This document shows positions 16,905-26,165 of a DNA stretch of 64,000 nucleotides, one piece after another. Origin of the DNA: Thomasclavelia ramosa DSM 1402 (GTDB lineage Bacteria; Bacillota_I; Bacilli_A; Erysipelotrichales; Coprobacillaceae); NCBI RefSeq assembly GCF_014131695.1, contig NZ_CP036346.1, positions 248,001 through 312,000 of the forward strand, in the 5' to 3' direction. A program made the translations under genes and the position numbers. The notes under the pieces were generated by a model. That model saw nothing but the letters and a program-made list of their open reading frames with translations. It had not been told where the DNA came from and ran no database searches. The stretch's first letter is position 1; each line of letters starts with the position of its first letter.

Positions 16905-17729
16905 ATGTTGAATATCATTAAAGCTGATTTATTTAGGATTTTTAAAGGAAAAGGAATTTATGTTTGTCTTCTAGCAATCATCGCACTGTGCAGTGTTTCA
17001 ATTTATTTAAGATCGCCAGGTCATATTGGAATAAGTGGCGGGTTAACGAGTAATTCAGAAGTAACTAAAGAAGATGATTTAGCAACTCCAGAAGATGTAA
17101 GAAAGGTAGCTGGTGAGAGTAATGAGCTATTAGATGAAGGGATGATGAAAGTTAATGGGAATCTGTACTATGTACTGATTTTTGTAGTCTTTGCAGTTAT
17201 TTGTGTTGATTTAGCTAATCATACTGCTAAAAATGTTATCTCTACAGATGTTTCACGGACGACATACTATTTCGCTAAGCTCCTTTTGACATGGGGATTA
17301 GGGATAGCAATAATAGCAATCAGTACTTATTTAGGTTATTTTGGTAATATTATCTTTAATGCACCGAGTCATTATTCTAGCTTTTTAGATATAACAATAA
17401 TTATGCTGCGACAGTTGCCGATCTTTTGTGGTATAATGAGCGTACTAGTGATGATTGCCGCAATAACACAAAAAACATCACGATATAATGCAATCGCAAT
17501 CGTGTTAGTTATGGTATCACAGATGCTATTAATGACAATTATTACTGTTTTTAATATTGATGGTAGTATAATCATGCAATTTGAGTTTGAAACAATTCTT
17601 CGGGACATGGCAGTTATTGGACAGATAGAAATAAAGACATTGTTAACAGGAATTTTAACAGGAATTGGATTGATCATCGCTTCAAGTATGATAGGAGTAA
17701 CGTATTTTAAACGATACAATATTAAATAA
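16905..17729 (+). CDS. ABC-2 type permease of a bacitracin-type exporter
   Basis: About 274 residues with six hydrophobic segments: one at about 18-36, a hydrophilic external loop (about 45-90), then five helices to the C-terminus. The fold and the start, LNIIKADLFRIFKGKGIY, are typical of permeases paired with BcrA-like ATPases. The reading frame is intact, although the ATPase upstream has lost its P-loop and the kinase downstream is broken, so the permease is probably no longer driven. An alternative ATG lies 12 bases upstream and overlaps the ATPase stop. Confidence 0.75.
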   Translation: MLNIIKADLFRIFKGKGIYVCLLAIIALCSVSIYLRSPGHIGISGGLTSNSEVTKEDDLATPEDVRKVAGESNELLDEGMMKVNGNLYYVLIFVVFAVICVDLANHTAKNVISTDVSRTTYYFAKLLLTWGLGIAIIAISTYLGYFGNIIFNAPSHYSSFLDITIIMLRQLPIFCGIMSVLVMIAAITQKTSRYNAIAIVLVMVSQMLLMTIITVFNIDGSIIMQFEFETILRDMAVIGQIEIKTLLTGILTGIGLIIASSMIGVTYFKRYNIK

Positions 17730-17744
17730 TCAGGAGGTAGCTGA

Positions 17745-18632
17745 ATGTTAGTAATAGTGATAATTTTGATCATTTTACTGCTTATTGCTACCTGTTATAT
17801 TTTTAATTTAAAAAAAGTATTAGAAAAGCGGCTAATGATATTAATAAAATAAGTGGGCTTGATACTAATGCTTTGATTACAACAACTAACGGGAATCTTG
17901 AACTTAGAGAATTATTACAAGAAGTAAATGAAATGATGCTAACGTTTAGAAAATTAGAGATTGATATTGAAAAGAAAAATAATAGTTTGCAAAAAACAAT
18001 TGTAAATATTTCTCATGATTTAAAAACGCCATTAACTTCGGCCTTGGCTATGTCGAATTGTTGCAAAAATATGAGCTAAGTGGAGAAGAACAGCATAAAT
18101 ATGAATCAATTATTATTGATAAGTTAAAACAGCTATCGTAATTGATAGAAGATTTTTTTACTTTTACTAAAATCATTTCCAATGAAGAAAAATTTGAATT
18201 AAAGTTATTAGATATTAATCGTATTTTTGAAGAAGAGTTAGTTTGTTATTATCAAGATTTTAATAGTCAAGGGCGGATGATCTATATTAAAGGTAATAAA
18301 AAAATAGAGATGCTTAGTAATGAACGGATCTTACGGAGAATTTTTGATAATTTAATTATTAATGCTTTGAAGCATAGCCGTGGAGATATTTATATTTCTA
18401 TTAATACGGGAGCAGAAATTTGTTTTCAATTCAAAAATCGATTAGATGAGCCAATCATAGTTGAACAAATATTCGATGAGTTTTATACTTCTGATATTTC
18501 TCGTACAAAACAAAATACTGGCTTAGGATTAGCTATTGTTAAAGAATTTACTGAGATGGAAGTGTAACTGCTAAGATAAGTGAAAATAATTTAATAATCA
18601 GTTTGATTTGGAATAAAAAAACCACTTCTTAA
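17745..18632 (+). pseudogene. Sensor histidine kinase, broken by frameshifts and a stop
   Basis: The gene starts after CAGGAGG with one transmembrane helix (LVIVIILIILLLIA), then loses frame near 17825. It resumes with INKISGLDTNALITTT and the H-box NISHDLKTPLT (about 18005-18040). A second frameshift follows near 18045. An in-frame TAA stands at 18139-18141, the N and G2 boxes (LIINALKHSRG, GLGLAIVKEF) are on the third segment, and a last frameshift near 18558 separates the tail GSVTAKISENNL. Joining the pieces gives a complete bacitracin-sensor-type kinase, so this is a recent decay, not a fragment. Confidence 0.88.
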
Positions 18633-18660
18633 ATATTTTAAAAAGTGGTTTTAGTTTTTT
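18618..18660. terminator. Bidirectional terminator after the kinase pseudogene
   Basis: A 10-bp stem AAAACCACTT/AAGTGGTTTT with T-rich flanks on both strands, between convergent genes. Confidence 0.85.
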
Positions 18661-20188
18661 ATTTGATTAATTCTAAAGTTTGATCATCAAATTTTTCTTT
18701 TAAAGCAGTTTCCAATGCATTTAGATCTGATAATTCTTTACCATCACTGCCATATAAAGAAGCCCCATACCAATAATGTGACTTTTCATCTAAATAGGCA
18801 GAATCAACATCATCGACATAGATTGCGGCATAGTAAGTTTCAACGTCTTGTTGGCCACTGAATGATGAGGTATATGTTTCGTCAATTTTATATATAGCAA
18901 TAACACTGTCGTTATCATCATCTTCCCCTTTGGCAAACCAAAGAGAATTAAATTCATGATTATAAGTAAAAGAATAACCATCTTTATAGCGATTCTTTAT
19001 GTTTTTGTCAGCTTCTTTTTTTAATTGAGTAATAACTTTTTCTGGTATTTTACTGCTATCTTTAAATTTTTCAATTAGACCTTTAACAGTAAAAGTTTTA
19101 GAATCATTAGTTACTTTGATTTTATTTGCTTTAGCCAATTCTTCTGAGTATTTAATCGTTACAGTTATTTTATCACCATTAGATAGATCTCCAGAAAAAT
19201 CATAGTCAGTATAAGTGCTGCTAACAAAGTTAGATAAATCAGAATTATTTTTGTCATAATCGATATTGCTTTCAACATCTTTTATATAACCACTTCCGTC
19301 TTTCCCGGTAAATTCAACAGTAATATTTTTACCTAGATCAATACTAGTATAATTAAAGAATGTATCATATATTTTATAACCACCAAAGCAAACAATAAGA
19401 GCAGCAGCAACACCAATCGTTATTTTTCCGTTTTTTGTTTTAAAGAAGTCTTTGATTTTTTGTGTATTGATAGTTGCCGGTTTAGTTTCAGAAGCATTAG
19501 GTTCAACCGTGTTAGTTTCAGTTTCTCCGTTTTCTTGTGTTAACTCATTATCAGCTATCGTAGAATCGTCTTCGACAGTTGTAGAATCTTCATGAACAGG
19601 TTCTTGAGCTGGAACAGCAGTTACAACTGGTTCATCAAAATTGAAATGAAACCCTTCAATATTAATAATTTTTTTAACAATTAATAATAAAACAATATTG
19701 ATAATAAATACAAAAATTGATAAATACATAAAATATTTAAGGTTGCTTGCAGCGCTAGTTACGGAACTAAGTAATCGTGCTGAATCCATAGTCATAAGTG
19801 ATGAATAATCACCACTAATTGCAACTCTAAGAATCTTACAAATAACATTGATTCCGGACATTGATAATAGTAATAATATTGAGTTGATACATGAAACGAT
19901 GAATTCCCCTAGCATCACGTATTCTTGCTTATTTTTTTTGAAAAAATAAACTCCACTAAGAATGGCGGTTACAATGGCCAATATAATAAATAGATAAAAT
20001 ATAATTTGAATAATTGTAACCATTGATCCAATCGTTCCAGCTAATTCATTAATATCATTGATATTAACATTAGATGATGTTGTTGGACCGAATTTTGAGA
20101 TTAAATACAATAATGTAACTATCCCTGACAAAACTGTCGATAAAATAAAAACAGTTTTCTTTTTAGCATATTTCATTAAAATATCCAT
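18659..20188 (-). CDS. Multi-pass membrane protein with C-terminal external domain, unknown function
   Basis: A 509-residue protein not recognised as a named family. Four hydrophobic helices (about 12-30, 55-80, 92-112 and 145-175) are followed by an acidic, Glu/Thr-rich linker of about 60 residues (TTVEDDSTIADNE and following). A fifth helix comes next (about 253-272), then a C-terminal domain of about 230 residues rich in Asp, Lys and Tyr, which would face the cell surface or wall. The linker-helix-domain layout recalls TcaA/YvbJ-like envelope proteins, but no signature confirms that. The start is supported by AGGAGGGAATTATT. It is monocistronic and has its own terminator. Confidence 0.75.
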   Translation of the reverse strand: MDILMKYAKKKTVFILSTVLSGIVTLLYLISKFGPTTSSNVNINDINELAGTIGSMVTIIQIIFYLFIILAIVTAILSGVYFFKKNKQEYVMLGEFIVSCINSILLLLSMSGINVICKILRVAISGDYSSLMTMDSARLLSSVTSAASNLKYFMYLSIFVFIINIVLLLIVKKIINIEGFHFNFDEPVVTAVPAQEPVHEDSTTVEDDSTIADNELTQENGETETNTVEPNASETKPATINTQKIKDFFKTKNGKITIGVAAALIVCFGGYKIYDTFFNYTSIDLGKNITVEFTGKDGSGYIKDVESNIDYDKNNSDLSNFVSSTYTDYDFSGDLSNGDKITVTIKYSEELAKANKIKVTNDSKTFTVKGLIEKFKDSSKIPEKVITQLKKEADKNIKNRYKDGYSFTYNHEFNSLWFAKGEDDDNDSVIAIYKIDETYTSSFSGQQDVETYYAAIYVDDVDSAYLDEKSHYWYGASLYGSDGKELSDLNALETALKEKFDDQTLELIK

Positions 20189-20348
20189 AATAATTCCCTC
20201 CTATACTAATATATTATCAAAAAGATAACATATTACTAAAGATTTTGTAAATAAATAGGGAATCATGGGAATTGATAAAAAATACTATGTTATAATGATA
20301 AAAGAAGGAATAAATGAATCATAACAAAGTCATATGGAGGTGGATGAA

Positions 20349-20585
20349 ATGAAATTTTATCAGTATATGTATTATAGTTTTTTGGGGTTGACTTTATTTT
20401 TATCACATTTATTATGTATTGTTGTGGCATATCAATATTGTTTGATTGAACATCATAAAACGACTAGTTTTCCACCGTACGTTGCCTTTTTTTCAGCGAT
20501 TCCATTTTTAATAGGAATTATTGTTTGTTTAATAATAGCAATTAAATTTAAACAACATTATCAAGAAAATAAAAATAACTTATAA
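20349..20585 (+). CDS. Small two-helix membrane protein, unknown function
   Basis: 78 residues with two hydrophobic segments (about 7-30 and 48-68) joined by a short loop and ending in a charged tail (KFKQHYQENKNNL). The start at 20349 is preferred because GGAGG lies 8 bases upstream; an in-frame ATG at 20334 precedes the ribosome site. No family is recognised. A TATAATG box near 20290 could be its promoter. It is convergent with dut and shares the terminator. Confidence 0.6.
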   Translation: MKFYQYMYYSFLGLTLFLSHLLCIVVAYQYCLIEHHKTTSFPPYVAFFSAIPFLIGIIVCLIIAIKFKQHYQENKNNL

Positions 20586-20587
20586 AA

Positions 20588-20627
20588 AAATCAGATGGTT
20601 CACTATAATCAACCATCTGATTTTTTT
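20588..20627. terminator. Bidirectional terminator between the small membrane protein and dut
   Basis: A 13-bp stem AAATCAGATGGTT/AACCATCTGATTT with a 10-base loop and T/A runs on both sides. Confidence 0.9.
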
Positions 20628-21138
20628 ATTTAGTTGTTGAACCAAAACCGCCATTACGTTCATCAGTCGTATTGTCATCTTCAACAATACCGTATTGTAG
20701 GAAGATTCCTTGTCCAAAACCTTGACCAGCTTTTAATTCAACTGTTTTATCTTCATTACTGTCATTAGTTATTTTAATAAAAATATGACCTTCGTTGTCA
20801 CTATTGAAATAATCACTATCAATGATTCCAACTGTATTGTTTAATTGTAAACGATATTTAAAACCAAGTCCGCTTCTTGGAAAGATAGCAAGAACCCACC
20901 CATCGTTGATAGAAACTCTAATTCCAGTAGGAATTTTAATTGTTTCATGAGGTTTTAAAATGAAATCGATAGGGGTATAAAAGTCATAACCCGCAGAACC
21001 GATAGTAGCGCGCTTAGGTAATTTAATTGAAGCATATATATCATTAATGGCTGCCTCATCATATTTAGGAAAACTGTCCTTGAAATCAATTATAAATTGT
21101 TCTTTAGATACTTTATGAAATTTTGCTATTGCCTGCAT
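20626..21138 (-). CDS. dut: dUTP diphosphatase (trimeric dUTPase)
   Basis: 170 residues with the five trimeric dUTPase motifs in order: AGYDFYTP (about 48-55), PRSGLGFK, the uracil-binding NNTVGIIDSDYF, AGQGFGQGIF, and the flexible C-terminal arm RNGGFGSTTK. The enzyme hydrolyses dUTP to dUMP and pyrophosphate, keeping uracil out of DNA and feeding thymidylate synthesis. It is somewhat longer than the usual 145-150 residues because of an N-terminal extension of about 35 residues. The gene is alone; AAGGAGATATT precedes the start. Confidence 0.92.
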   Translation of the reverse strand: MQAIAKFHKVSKEQFIIDFKDSFPKYDEAAINDIYASIKLPKRATIGSAGYDFYTPIDFILKPHETIKIPTGIRVSINDGWVLAIFPRSGLGFKYRLQLNNTVGIIDSDYFNSDNEGHIFIKITNDSNEDKTVELKAGQGFGQGIFLQYGIVEDDNTTDERNGGFGSTTK

Positions 21139-21181
21139 AATATCTCCTTTTAATTAAAATTATAGCAACATTATACACTAA

Positions 21182-22510
21182 TTATTGCATTAAAGGAATT
21201 GTAATTGATACTGTGAAAGTACTTTCTTCATCAAGGACTGTAAAAGTACCATCGTGAATCTTGATCATTTGTTGGACACTTTTAAGACCGATTTGATTAC
21301 TTTCAATATAGTTAGCACTATGTTTTTTTGTATTTTTAATCGTTAAGCCTAGATTTTCAATATCTTCATCGATCAATAAAGTGATATAAACGGGCTGTTT
21401 AATATCTGCGTATTTTAAGACATTGGAAAAAACATTATTAATAATTCGTTTGACTAAATTAATATTACCGCGAATAAAGTAATCAGAATGCTTAATGTTT
21501 TTGATTACTTCAAAACCATTTTCTTCTAAGACACCAATATTTTCTAAAATATATTCGTAAATTACGCCGAGTGACATCTTAGATAATTCAGTATCTTGAT
21601 CTTTACTAAAGACGAGAAAGTATTCAAACATTTTATTTGCTAGTTCATTAATTTGATTTACTTTATCAATTGAATTTTTCAAATATAAATTATATTGATC
21701 TTCATTTTTAAATTTCTTTAGTCTAATAATATCTAAATATCCCATTAAAGAAGTTAAAGGAGTTCGCAAATCATGAGAAAGTGCTGTAACTAATTCATAA
21801 TTAGCTTTGCGATTAGCTTCTTCAGTAGCAAAGTTGTCTTTTAAGGTTAGGCGAAGATTATCAATTTGATTAGATAATTCTGCAATTTCATCATTACTAT
21901 TAATTTTGATTGTATGGTCTAAATCACCTTGTGACATAATTGTAACTTCATTTTTTAATGTTGTCATATAATTTACTTTACGTCGAATAAATAAAAAGGT
22001 TGGAAGTAAAAAGGTAAATAAGGCAATGACAATTGAGGCAACGATGTAAGGAACGACTAATTTAGCTAAAGCATATGAGTAAACATACATTTCAATGGTT
22101 CCATCTTTTAACTCAATTTCTGTACTATAATCGTCACCGTTATAAATTGCTTCAGTATCATATACTGTTGAACCGATGATAAAATTGTCAAGCATGGTAG
22201 CAAAAGAACCAGTAATGGCAAGGTTATCAGCCTTATTATATAGATTGACACTATAAATATCGCTAGTACCTAAGATCTTATCTAGAGTATCGACATCAGT
22301 AATTGATACATTTTGATCAATAATTTGATTTTCAATATTATTTGCATAAGCTTCAGTATTTTCAGAGATGACTCCTAAGTTTTGGGTAAATTCAAAGAAA
22401 CTTTCTTTACCGGCATAAAGTAGACAAAAAGTTGCCACCCCTAAGGTTCCACAAATAATGATAATGGCACTAATTTGAATACTTAATTTATTAAAGAAAT
22501 TTTTAATCAC
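21182..22510 (-). CDS. Membrane sensor histidine kinase
   Basis: 442 residues. Two transmembrane helices (about 13-33 and 155-178) flank an external sensor region of about 120 residues. A HAMP-like linker follows (about 180-230), then the H-box TALSHDLRTPLTSLMGYLD (His near 246), N-box NNVFSNVLKYA and a weak G-box (IESNQIGLKSVQQMI). The layout resembles VanS/PhoR-type kinases. Its start overlaps the end of the response-regulator gene by 8 bases, so the pair is co-translated. It is divergent from a cell-wall glycosylation operon, which may be its target. Confidence 0.88.
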   Translation of the reverse strand: MIKNFFNKLSIQISAIIIICGTLGVATFCLLYAGKESFFEFTQNLGVISENTEAYANNIENQIIDQNVSITDVDTLDKILGTSDIYSVNLYNKADNLAITGSFATMLDNFIIGSTVYDTEAIYNGDDYSTEIELKDGTIEMYVYSYALAKLVVPYIVASIVIALFTFLLPTFLFIRRKVNYMTTLKNEVTIMSQGDLDHTIKINSNDEIAELSNQIDNLRLTLKDNFATEEANRKANYELVTALSHDLRTPLTSLMGYLDIIRLKKFKNEDQYNLYLKNSIDKVNQINELANKMFEYFLVFSKDQDTELSKMSLGVIYEYILENIGVLEENGFEVIKNIKHSDYFIRGNINLVKRIINNVFSNVLKYADIKQPVYITLLIDEDIENLGLTIKNTKKHSANYIESNQIGLKSVQQMIKIHDGTFTVLDEESTFTVSITIPLMQ

Positions 22511-23204
22511 AACGATAACCCTTACCCCAAATTGTTTTAATTATTTTTGGATTTTGAGGATCACTCTCTATTTTTTTACGAAGATTTCGAATATGAACCA
22601 TAATTGTGTTATTAGCACTATAATAATAAGGTTCATTCCAAATACTCTCATACAATGTTTGCGTTGAAAAAATTCTTTTACGATTACTTAATAAAAGATA
22701 AAGAATTTGGTATTCTAGGTAAGTTAATTCAATTTGTTCTCCGTTTAGATACACTGCTTCACTGTTAGGATTAATAGTAATATTATTGTAAACAATGTTG
22801 TCATCATTATTTTCTTCTTTTTCCATTTTACCTTGATAAACATAGTATCGACGCAACAATGCCTTCACTCTTGTCGTTAATTCATTATAAGAGAATGGTT
22901 TTGATAAATAATCATCCCCACCACTAGAAAAACCAAGTGTTTTGTCACTTTCTTGACCTTTTGCTGTTAAAAATAAGATTGGGGCGTTAGATTTTTTTCT
23001 AATTTCAACACAGGCTTGGTAACCATTGATTATAGGCATCATAATATCGAGAATATATAAATCGATATCATCACTAACCATATCAATTGCTTCTTGGCCA
23101 TCTTTAGCCTCAATCACATCATAACCTTCACTTGAGAGCAAAACATTTAATACTTCTCTAATTTCAGGATTGTCATCGACAATTAAAATTTTATTGTTCG
23201 TCAT
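22503..23204 (-). CDS. OmpR-family response regulator
   Basis: 233 residues. The receiver has DDN at 10-12, the phospho-Asp in LYILDIMMPIING and the Lys in YLSKPFSY. The winged-helix domain ends NNTIMVHIRNLRKKIE and IKTIWGKGYRCD. Co-transcribed with the kinase at 21182. The divergent promoter region of about 140 bases contains repeated TTAAGAA blocks, the kind of half-site OmpR-family dimers bind, so it may control both itself and the YfhO operon. Confidence 0.9.
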   Translation of the reverse strand: MTNNKILIVDDNPEIREVLNVLLSSEGYDVIEAKDGQEAIDMVSDDIDLYILDIMMPIINGYQACVEIRKKSNAPILFLTAKGQESDKTLGFSSGGDDYLSKPFSYNELTTRVKALLRRYYVYQGKMEKEENNDDNIVYNNITINPNSEAVYLNGEQIELTYLEYQILYLLLSNRKRIFSTQTLYESIWNEPYYYSANNTIMVHIRNLRKKIESDPQNPKIIKTIWGKGYRCD

Positions 23205-23240
23205 ATATTCACCAACTTTCGTATTTATTATACATCATAA

Positions 23241-23310
23241 TGGAAATTAAGAAGATAGTAAAATGAAAATTAAGAAATATTTAGATGTTCTTTAGGTGAT
23301 TCTTAAGGAA
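23241..23310. promoter_or_regulatory. Repeated TTAAGAA blocks in the divergent promoter
   Basis: TGGAAATTAAGAA (23241) and TGAAAATTAAGAA (23264) are direct repeats 23 bp apart, about two helical turns. An inverted copy, TTCTTAA, lies near 23300 just before the YfhO gene. Candidate binding sites for the adjacent response regulator. Confidence 0.45.
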
Positions 23311-23344
23311 TATATACGATAATGTGAGCAGGAGAATGATAGTA

Positions 23345-25786
23345 ATGAAAAAAAAGCAGTTTTACCCAATTATATTTTTAACATGTTTAACCTTAGTGAT
23401 GATCATAGTCATCACGCCTTCTTCTAGTATCTTTGGAGCTAATACTGATTGGCTATCGCAACATGTCAATCTAGCTGATTATATTCGGAAGACGATGTTA
23501 GAGACAAAATCATTTTTCCCCGATTTTGCATTTAATATCGGCGGTGGTCAAAATATTTATAATATATCTTATTATGGATTGTTTCGACCTGACATATTAA
23601 TTGGCTGTCTTATTCCTGGAATAGCAATGAAAGATATTATAATTACCTATATGATAATAAATTTAGTTTTAAGTGTTAACCTGACCTATATATGGTTGAA
23701 ACGCAAACAGTTTAGCACAACGCTATGTATAGTTGGAGCTGTATTATTATTATCTTCTTCTGTATTATTCCAAAGTCACCGCCAAATCATGTTTGTTGAT
23801 TATATGCCTGGAGTGCTTTTGGCATTGATCGCGGTAGATACATATATTAAAAATCAAAAGCAAGGGTTATTAATTGGAGCAGTGGTTCTAATAATTGCAA
23901 ATAGTTATTTTTTTGCAATTTCAGCTTTACTAACAATTTTTACATATTATTGTTTTGAAATGTATCGATTGAAAAACCTAATTACTTTTAAAAAGTTATG
24001 TTTATTTATTCAGCCGTTATTGATCGGAGTGCTTATTTGTGGAATTCTTTTAATTCCAACTGCCTATGTTATGCTGGAAAACCATCAAAGTAGTGGCGGC
24101 TCACTTGATTTGATGTCGTTAGTAGTGCCACGAGGTGATTTTAAAGCCCTATTGTATAATGCTTATGGTTGTGGATTAGGCTTTGTTGCATGGGCAGGTT
24201 TAGTTCTAAGCTTAAAATTAAAAGAAACGAGAAAATTATCGATCTGGCTATTATTGTTATTATTTATCCCGATCTTTAGTTTTGTCTTAAATGGTTTTTT
24301 ATATCCTCGGGCCAAGATTTTGCTTCCTTTTACACCATTGATTATTTATGTAGTAATTCAAACAATCAATGAGTATAAACAATCACAAATTAAATTGGAT
24401 TTAAAATTAATTGTGCTACTTATTTTACCAATTGTCTTATTTTATAAAGAGCCATTAGTTATTTTAGATATTATAATTTGTTTGGTTGGGATATTATTGT
24501 ATCTAAGAATAACTGAACGAACTTTATATTTATTGTTGGTAATGCCTTTAATAATTAGCTATGTTAATAATCAAAAAGAGAGTTTTGTTACAAAAGACAC
24601 TTATCAACAAGTTTCGAATTTAAAAAATATTAAAGTAGAAAAAGATGGTCGATATGATATTTTTAAACAGTCATTGAACACTGTCAATCAAGTTAGTAAT
24701 AACGAGCTTAGAAGTTCAATCTATAGTTCCGTTAGTAATAGGCTCTATAATCATTTTTATTACGATATTATTAAAAATCCTATTAGTATTAAAAATCGTG
24801 TCGCTTGTCTATCAAATTCAAATATTTTCTTTCAAGGAATGATGGGAGTGAAGACGCTCTATAGTGAAAATGTAGTACCGATGGGATATCAAGCAATTGG
24901 TAATAATCTATATCAAAATGATAAAGTATTGCCGCTTGTTTATGCAACTAGTAATAGCTATGATGTTGTGCAGTTTGATCGTCTAGATTACCCACAAACA
25001 TTAGACACTATTTATAATAATGTGGTTGTTGCAGGCGGTCAGAGTAATTATCAAAGTAAGGCAGCTACGGTTGCACTAGAAACAGTTGTAAAAGAAAAAA
25101 GCGATAATTTACAAATAACTAAATTAAATGATGGCTATCGTATTAACACTAAAAAGACGGGTAAATTAGAATTAGGGATCAATCAAGATTTAACTAATAA
25201 GATTTTAATTGTGGAATTTGATTTAGCTAAAGTTAAATTAATTAAGCGTAAAGATACGAGTATTACGATTAATGGGGTAAAAAATAAGTTATCTAGTTCA
25301 AGTGCTGCTTATCCAAATCATAATACGCATTTTACATATGTTTTAAGTCAAAATGAATTGCTTGACCAACTTAGTATTAGTTTCAGTAATGGACGTTATG
25401 ATTTAAAGAATATAAAAGTTTCTACGATTGACTATGATGTAATCAAAAACCGTAATCAAGAAATTGATGCATTAGTTGGCTCGTATAATCAAGATGGCAA
25501 TCTTGTAGAAGGAACAATCAATGTTAGTAATGATGGCTATTTAGTTACTTCATTACCGTATCAAAATGGCTATACGGTATTAATTGATGGCAAAGAAGTT
25601 GCTAAGGAGTGTGTAAATAAAGCATTTTTAGGAGCAAAGATTTCTAAAGGACAACACCAGATTAGAATTATATTTAAAGCTCCAATGAAAAATGTTGGTT
25701 ATGTTTGTAGTGGTGTGGGTTTTATATGGTTAGTATTTCAAGGGAGAAGGAAAAAGAATGAAAAAGGATTTGAAAGAATTAATTAG
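23345..25786 (+). CDS. YfhO-family membrane glycosyltransferase
   Basis: About 813 residues. A large N-terminal membrane part (about 12 helices to residue 400) includes the GT-C-type first loop NTDWLSQHVNL and a Tyr/Gly-rich loop. A C-terminal external domain ends with the YfhO hallmark LPYQNGYTVLIDGK, then FLGAKISKGQHQI and a last helix. In B. subtilis, YfhO moves glucose from an undecaprenyl-phosphate carrier onto lipoteichoic acid outside the membrane. The start at 23345 (MKKKQFYP) has GGAG 10 bases upstream. Operon partners are a GtrA-like flippase and a GT2 enzyme, completing the three-component system. Confidence 0.82.
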   Translation: MKKKQFYPIIFLTCLTLVMIIVITPSSSIFGANTDWLSQHVNLADYIRKTMLETKSFFPDFAFNIGGGQNIYNISYYGLFRPDILIGCLIPGIAMKDIIITYMIINLVLSVNLTYIWLKRKQFSTTLCIVGAVLLLSSSVLFQSHRQIMFVDYMPGVLLALIAVDTYIKNQKQGLLIGAVVLIIANSYFFAISALLTIFTYYCFEMYRLKNLITFKKLCLFIQPLLIGVLICGILLIPTAYVMLENHQSSGGSLDLMSLVVPRGDFKALLYNAYGCGLGFVAWAGLVLSLKLKETRKLSIWLLLLLFIPIFSFVLNGFLYPRAKILLPFTPLIIYVVIQTINEYKQSQIKLDLKLIVLLILPIVLFYKEPLVILDIIICLVGILLYLRITERTLYLLLVMPLIISYVNNQKESFVTKDTYQQVSNLKNIKVEKDGRYDIFKQSLNTVNQVSNNELRSSIYSSVSNRLYNHFYYDIIKNPISIKNRVACLSNSNIFFQGMMGVKTLYSENVVPMGYQAIGNNLYQNDKVLPLVYATSNSYDVVQFDRLDYPQTLDTIYNNVVVAGGQSNYQSKAATVALETVVKEKSDNLQITKLNDGYRINTKKTGKLELGINQDLTNKILIVEFDLAKVKLIKRKDTSITINGVKNKLSSSSAAYPNHNTHFTYVLSQNELLDQLSISFSNGRYDLKNIKVSTIDYDVIKNRNQEIDALVGSYNQDGNLVEGTINVSNDGYLVTSLPYQNGYTVLIDGKEVAKECVNKAFLGAKISKGQHQIRIIFKAPMKNVGYVCSGVGFIWLVFQGRRKKNEKGFERIN

Positions 25787-26165
25787 TTATGTATTTGTAG
25801 GTGGATGCACAACGCTAATTAACTTTGTAATTTATTGGTTTGTGATTACAATGATGGATCAGGGCTGGCTTTTTGCAAATGTAATCTCTTGGGTTGGTGC
25901 TGTTATCTTCGCTTTTTGGGCTAATAAACATTTTGTTTTTAAAAGTGCTAATGAAACTGGAAAAGAAGCTTATCAATTCTTTATTTTAAGATTAGGGACA
26001 TTATTAGTTGAAAGCGGATTATTATTTATTTTTATTCAGTTATTATCTGCAAATGAGATGTTATCAAAAGTAGTAGTTAGTGTAATTACAGTAGTTTCAA
26101 ATTATGGGCTATGCAAGTTTAAGATTTTTGCTGCCAAAGGAGGACATGAATATGGACAAAATTAG
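25758..26165 (+). CDS. GtrA-family membrane protein (probable lipid-linked sugar flippase)
   Basis: 135 residues with four hydrophobic helices and the GtrA/GtcA pattern: SYVFVGGCTTLINFVIYW at the N-terminus, WANKHFVFK in the middle loop, and NYGLCKFKIF at the end. GtrA-like proteins are thought to flip undecaprenyl-phosphate sugars across the membrane. It overlaps the YfhO gene by 29 bases and is followed at once by the glycosyltransferase gene, so translation is coupled. Confidence 0.88.
   Translation: MKKDLKELISYVFVGGCTTLINFVIYWFVITMMDQGWLFANVISWVGAVIFAFWANKHFVFKSANETGKEAYQFFILRLGTLLVESGLLFIFIQLLSANEMLSKVVVSVITVVSNYGLCKFKIFAAKGGHEYGQN

Noticed and set aside
17372-17773. 133-codon frame antisense to the permease gene
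   Set aside because: It mirrors the hydrophobic codons of the sense gene, has no ribosome site and resembles no protein.
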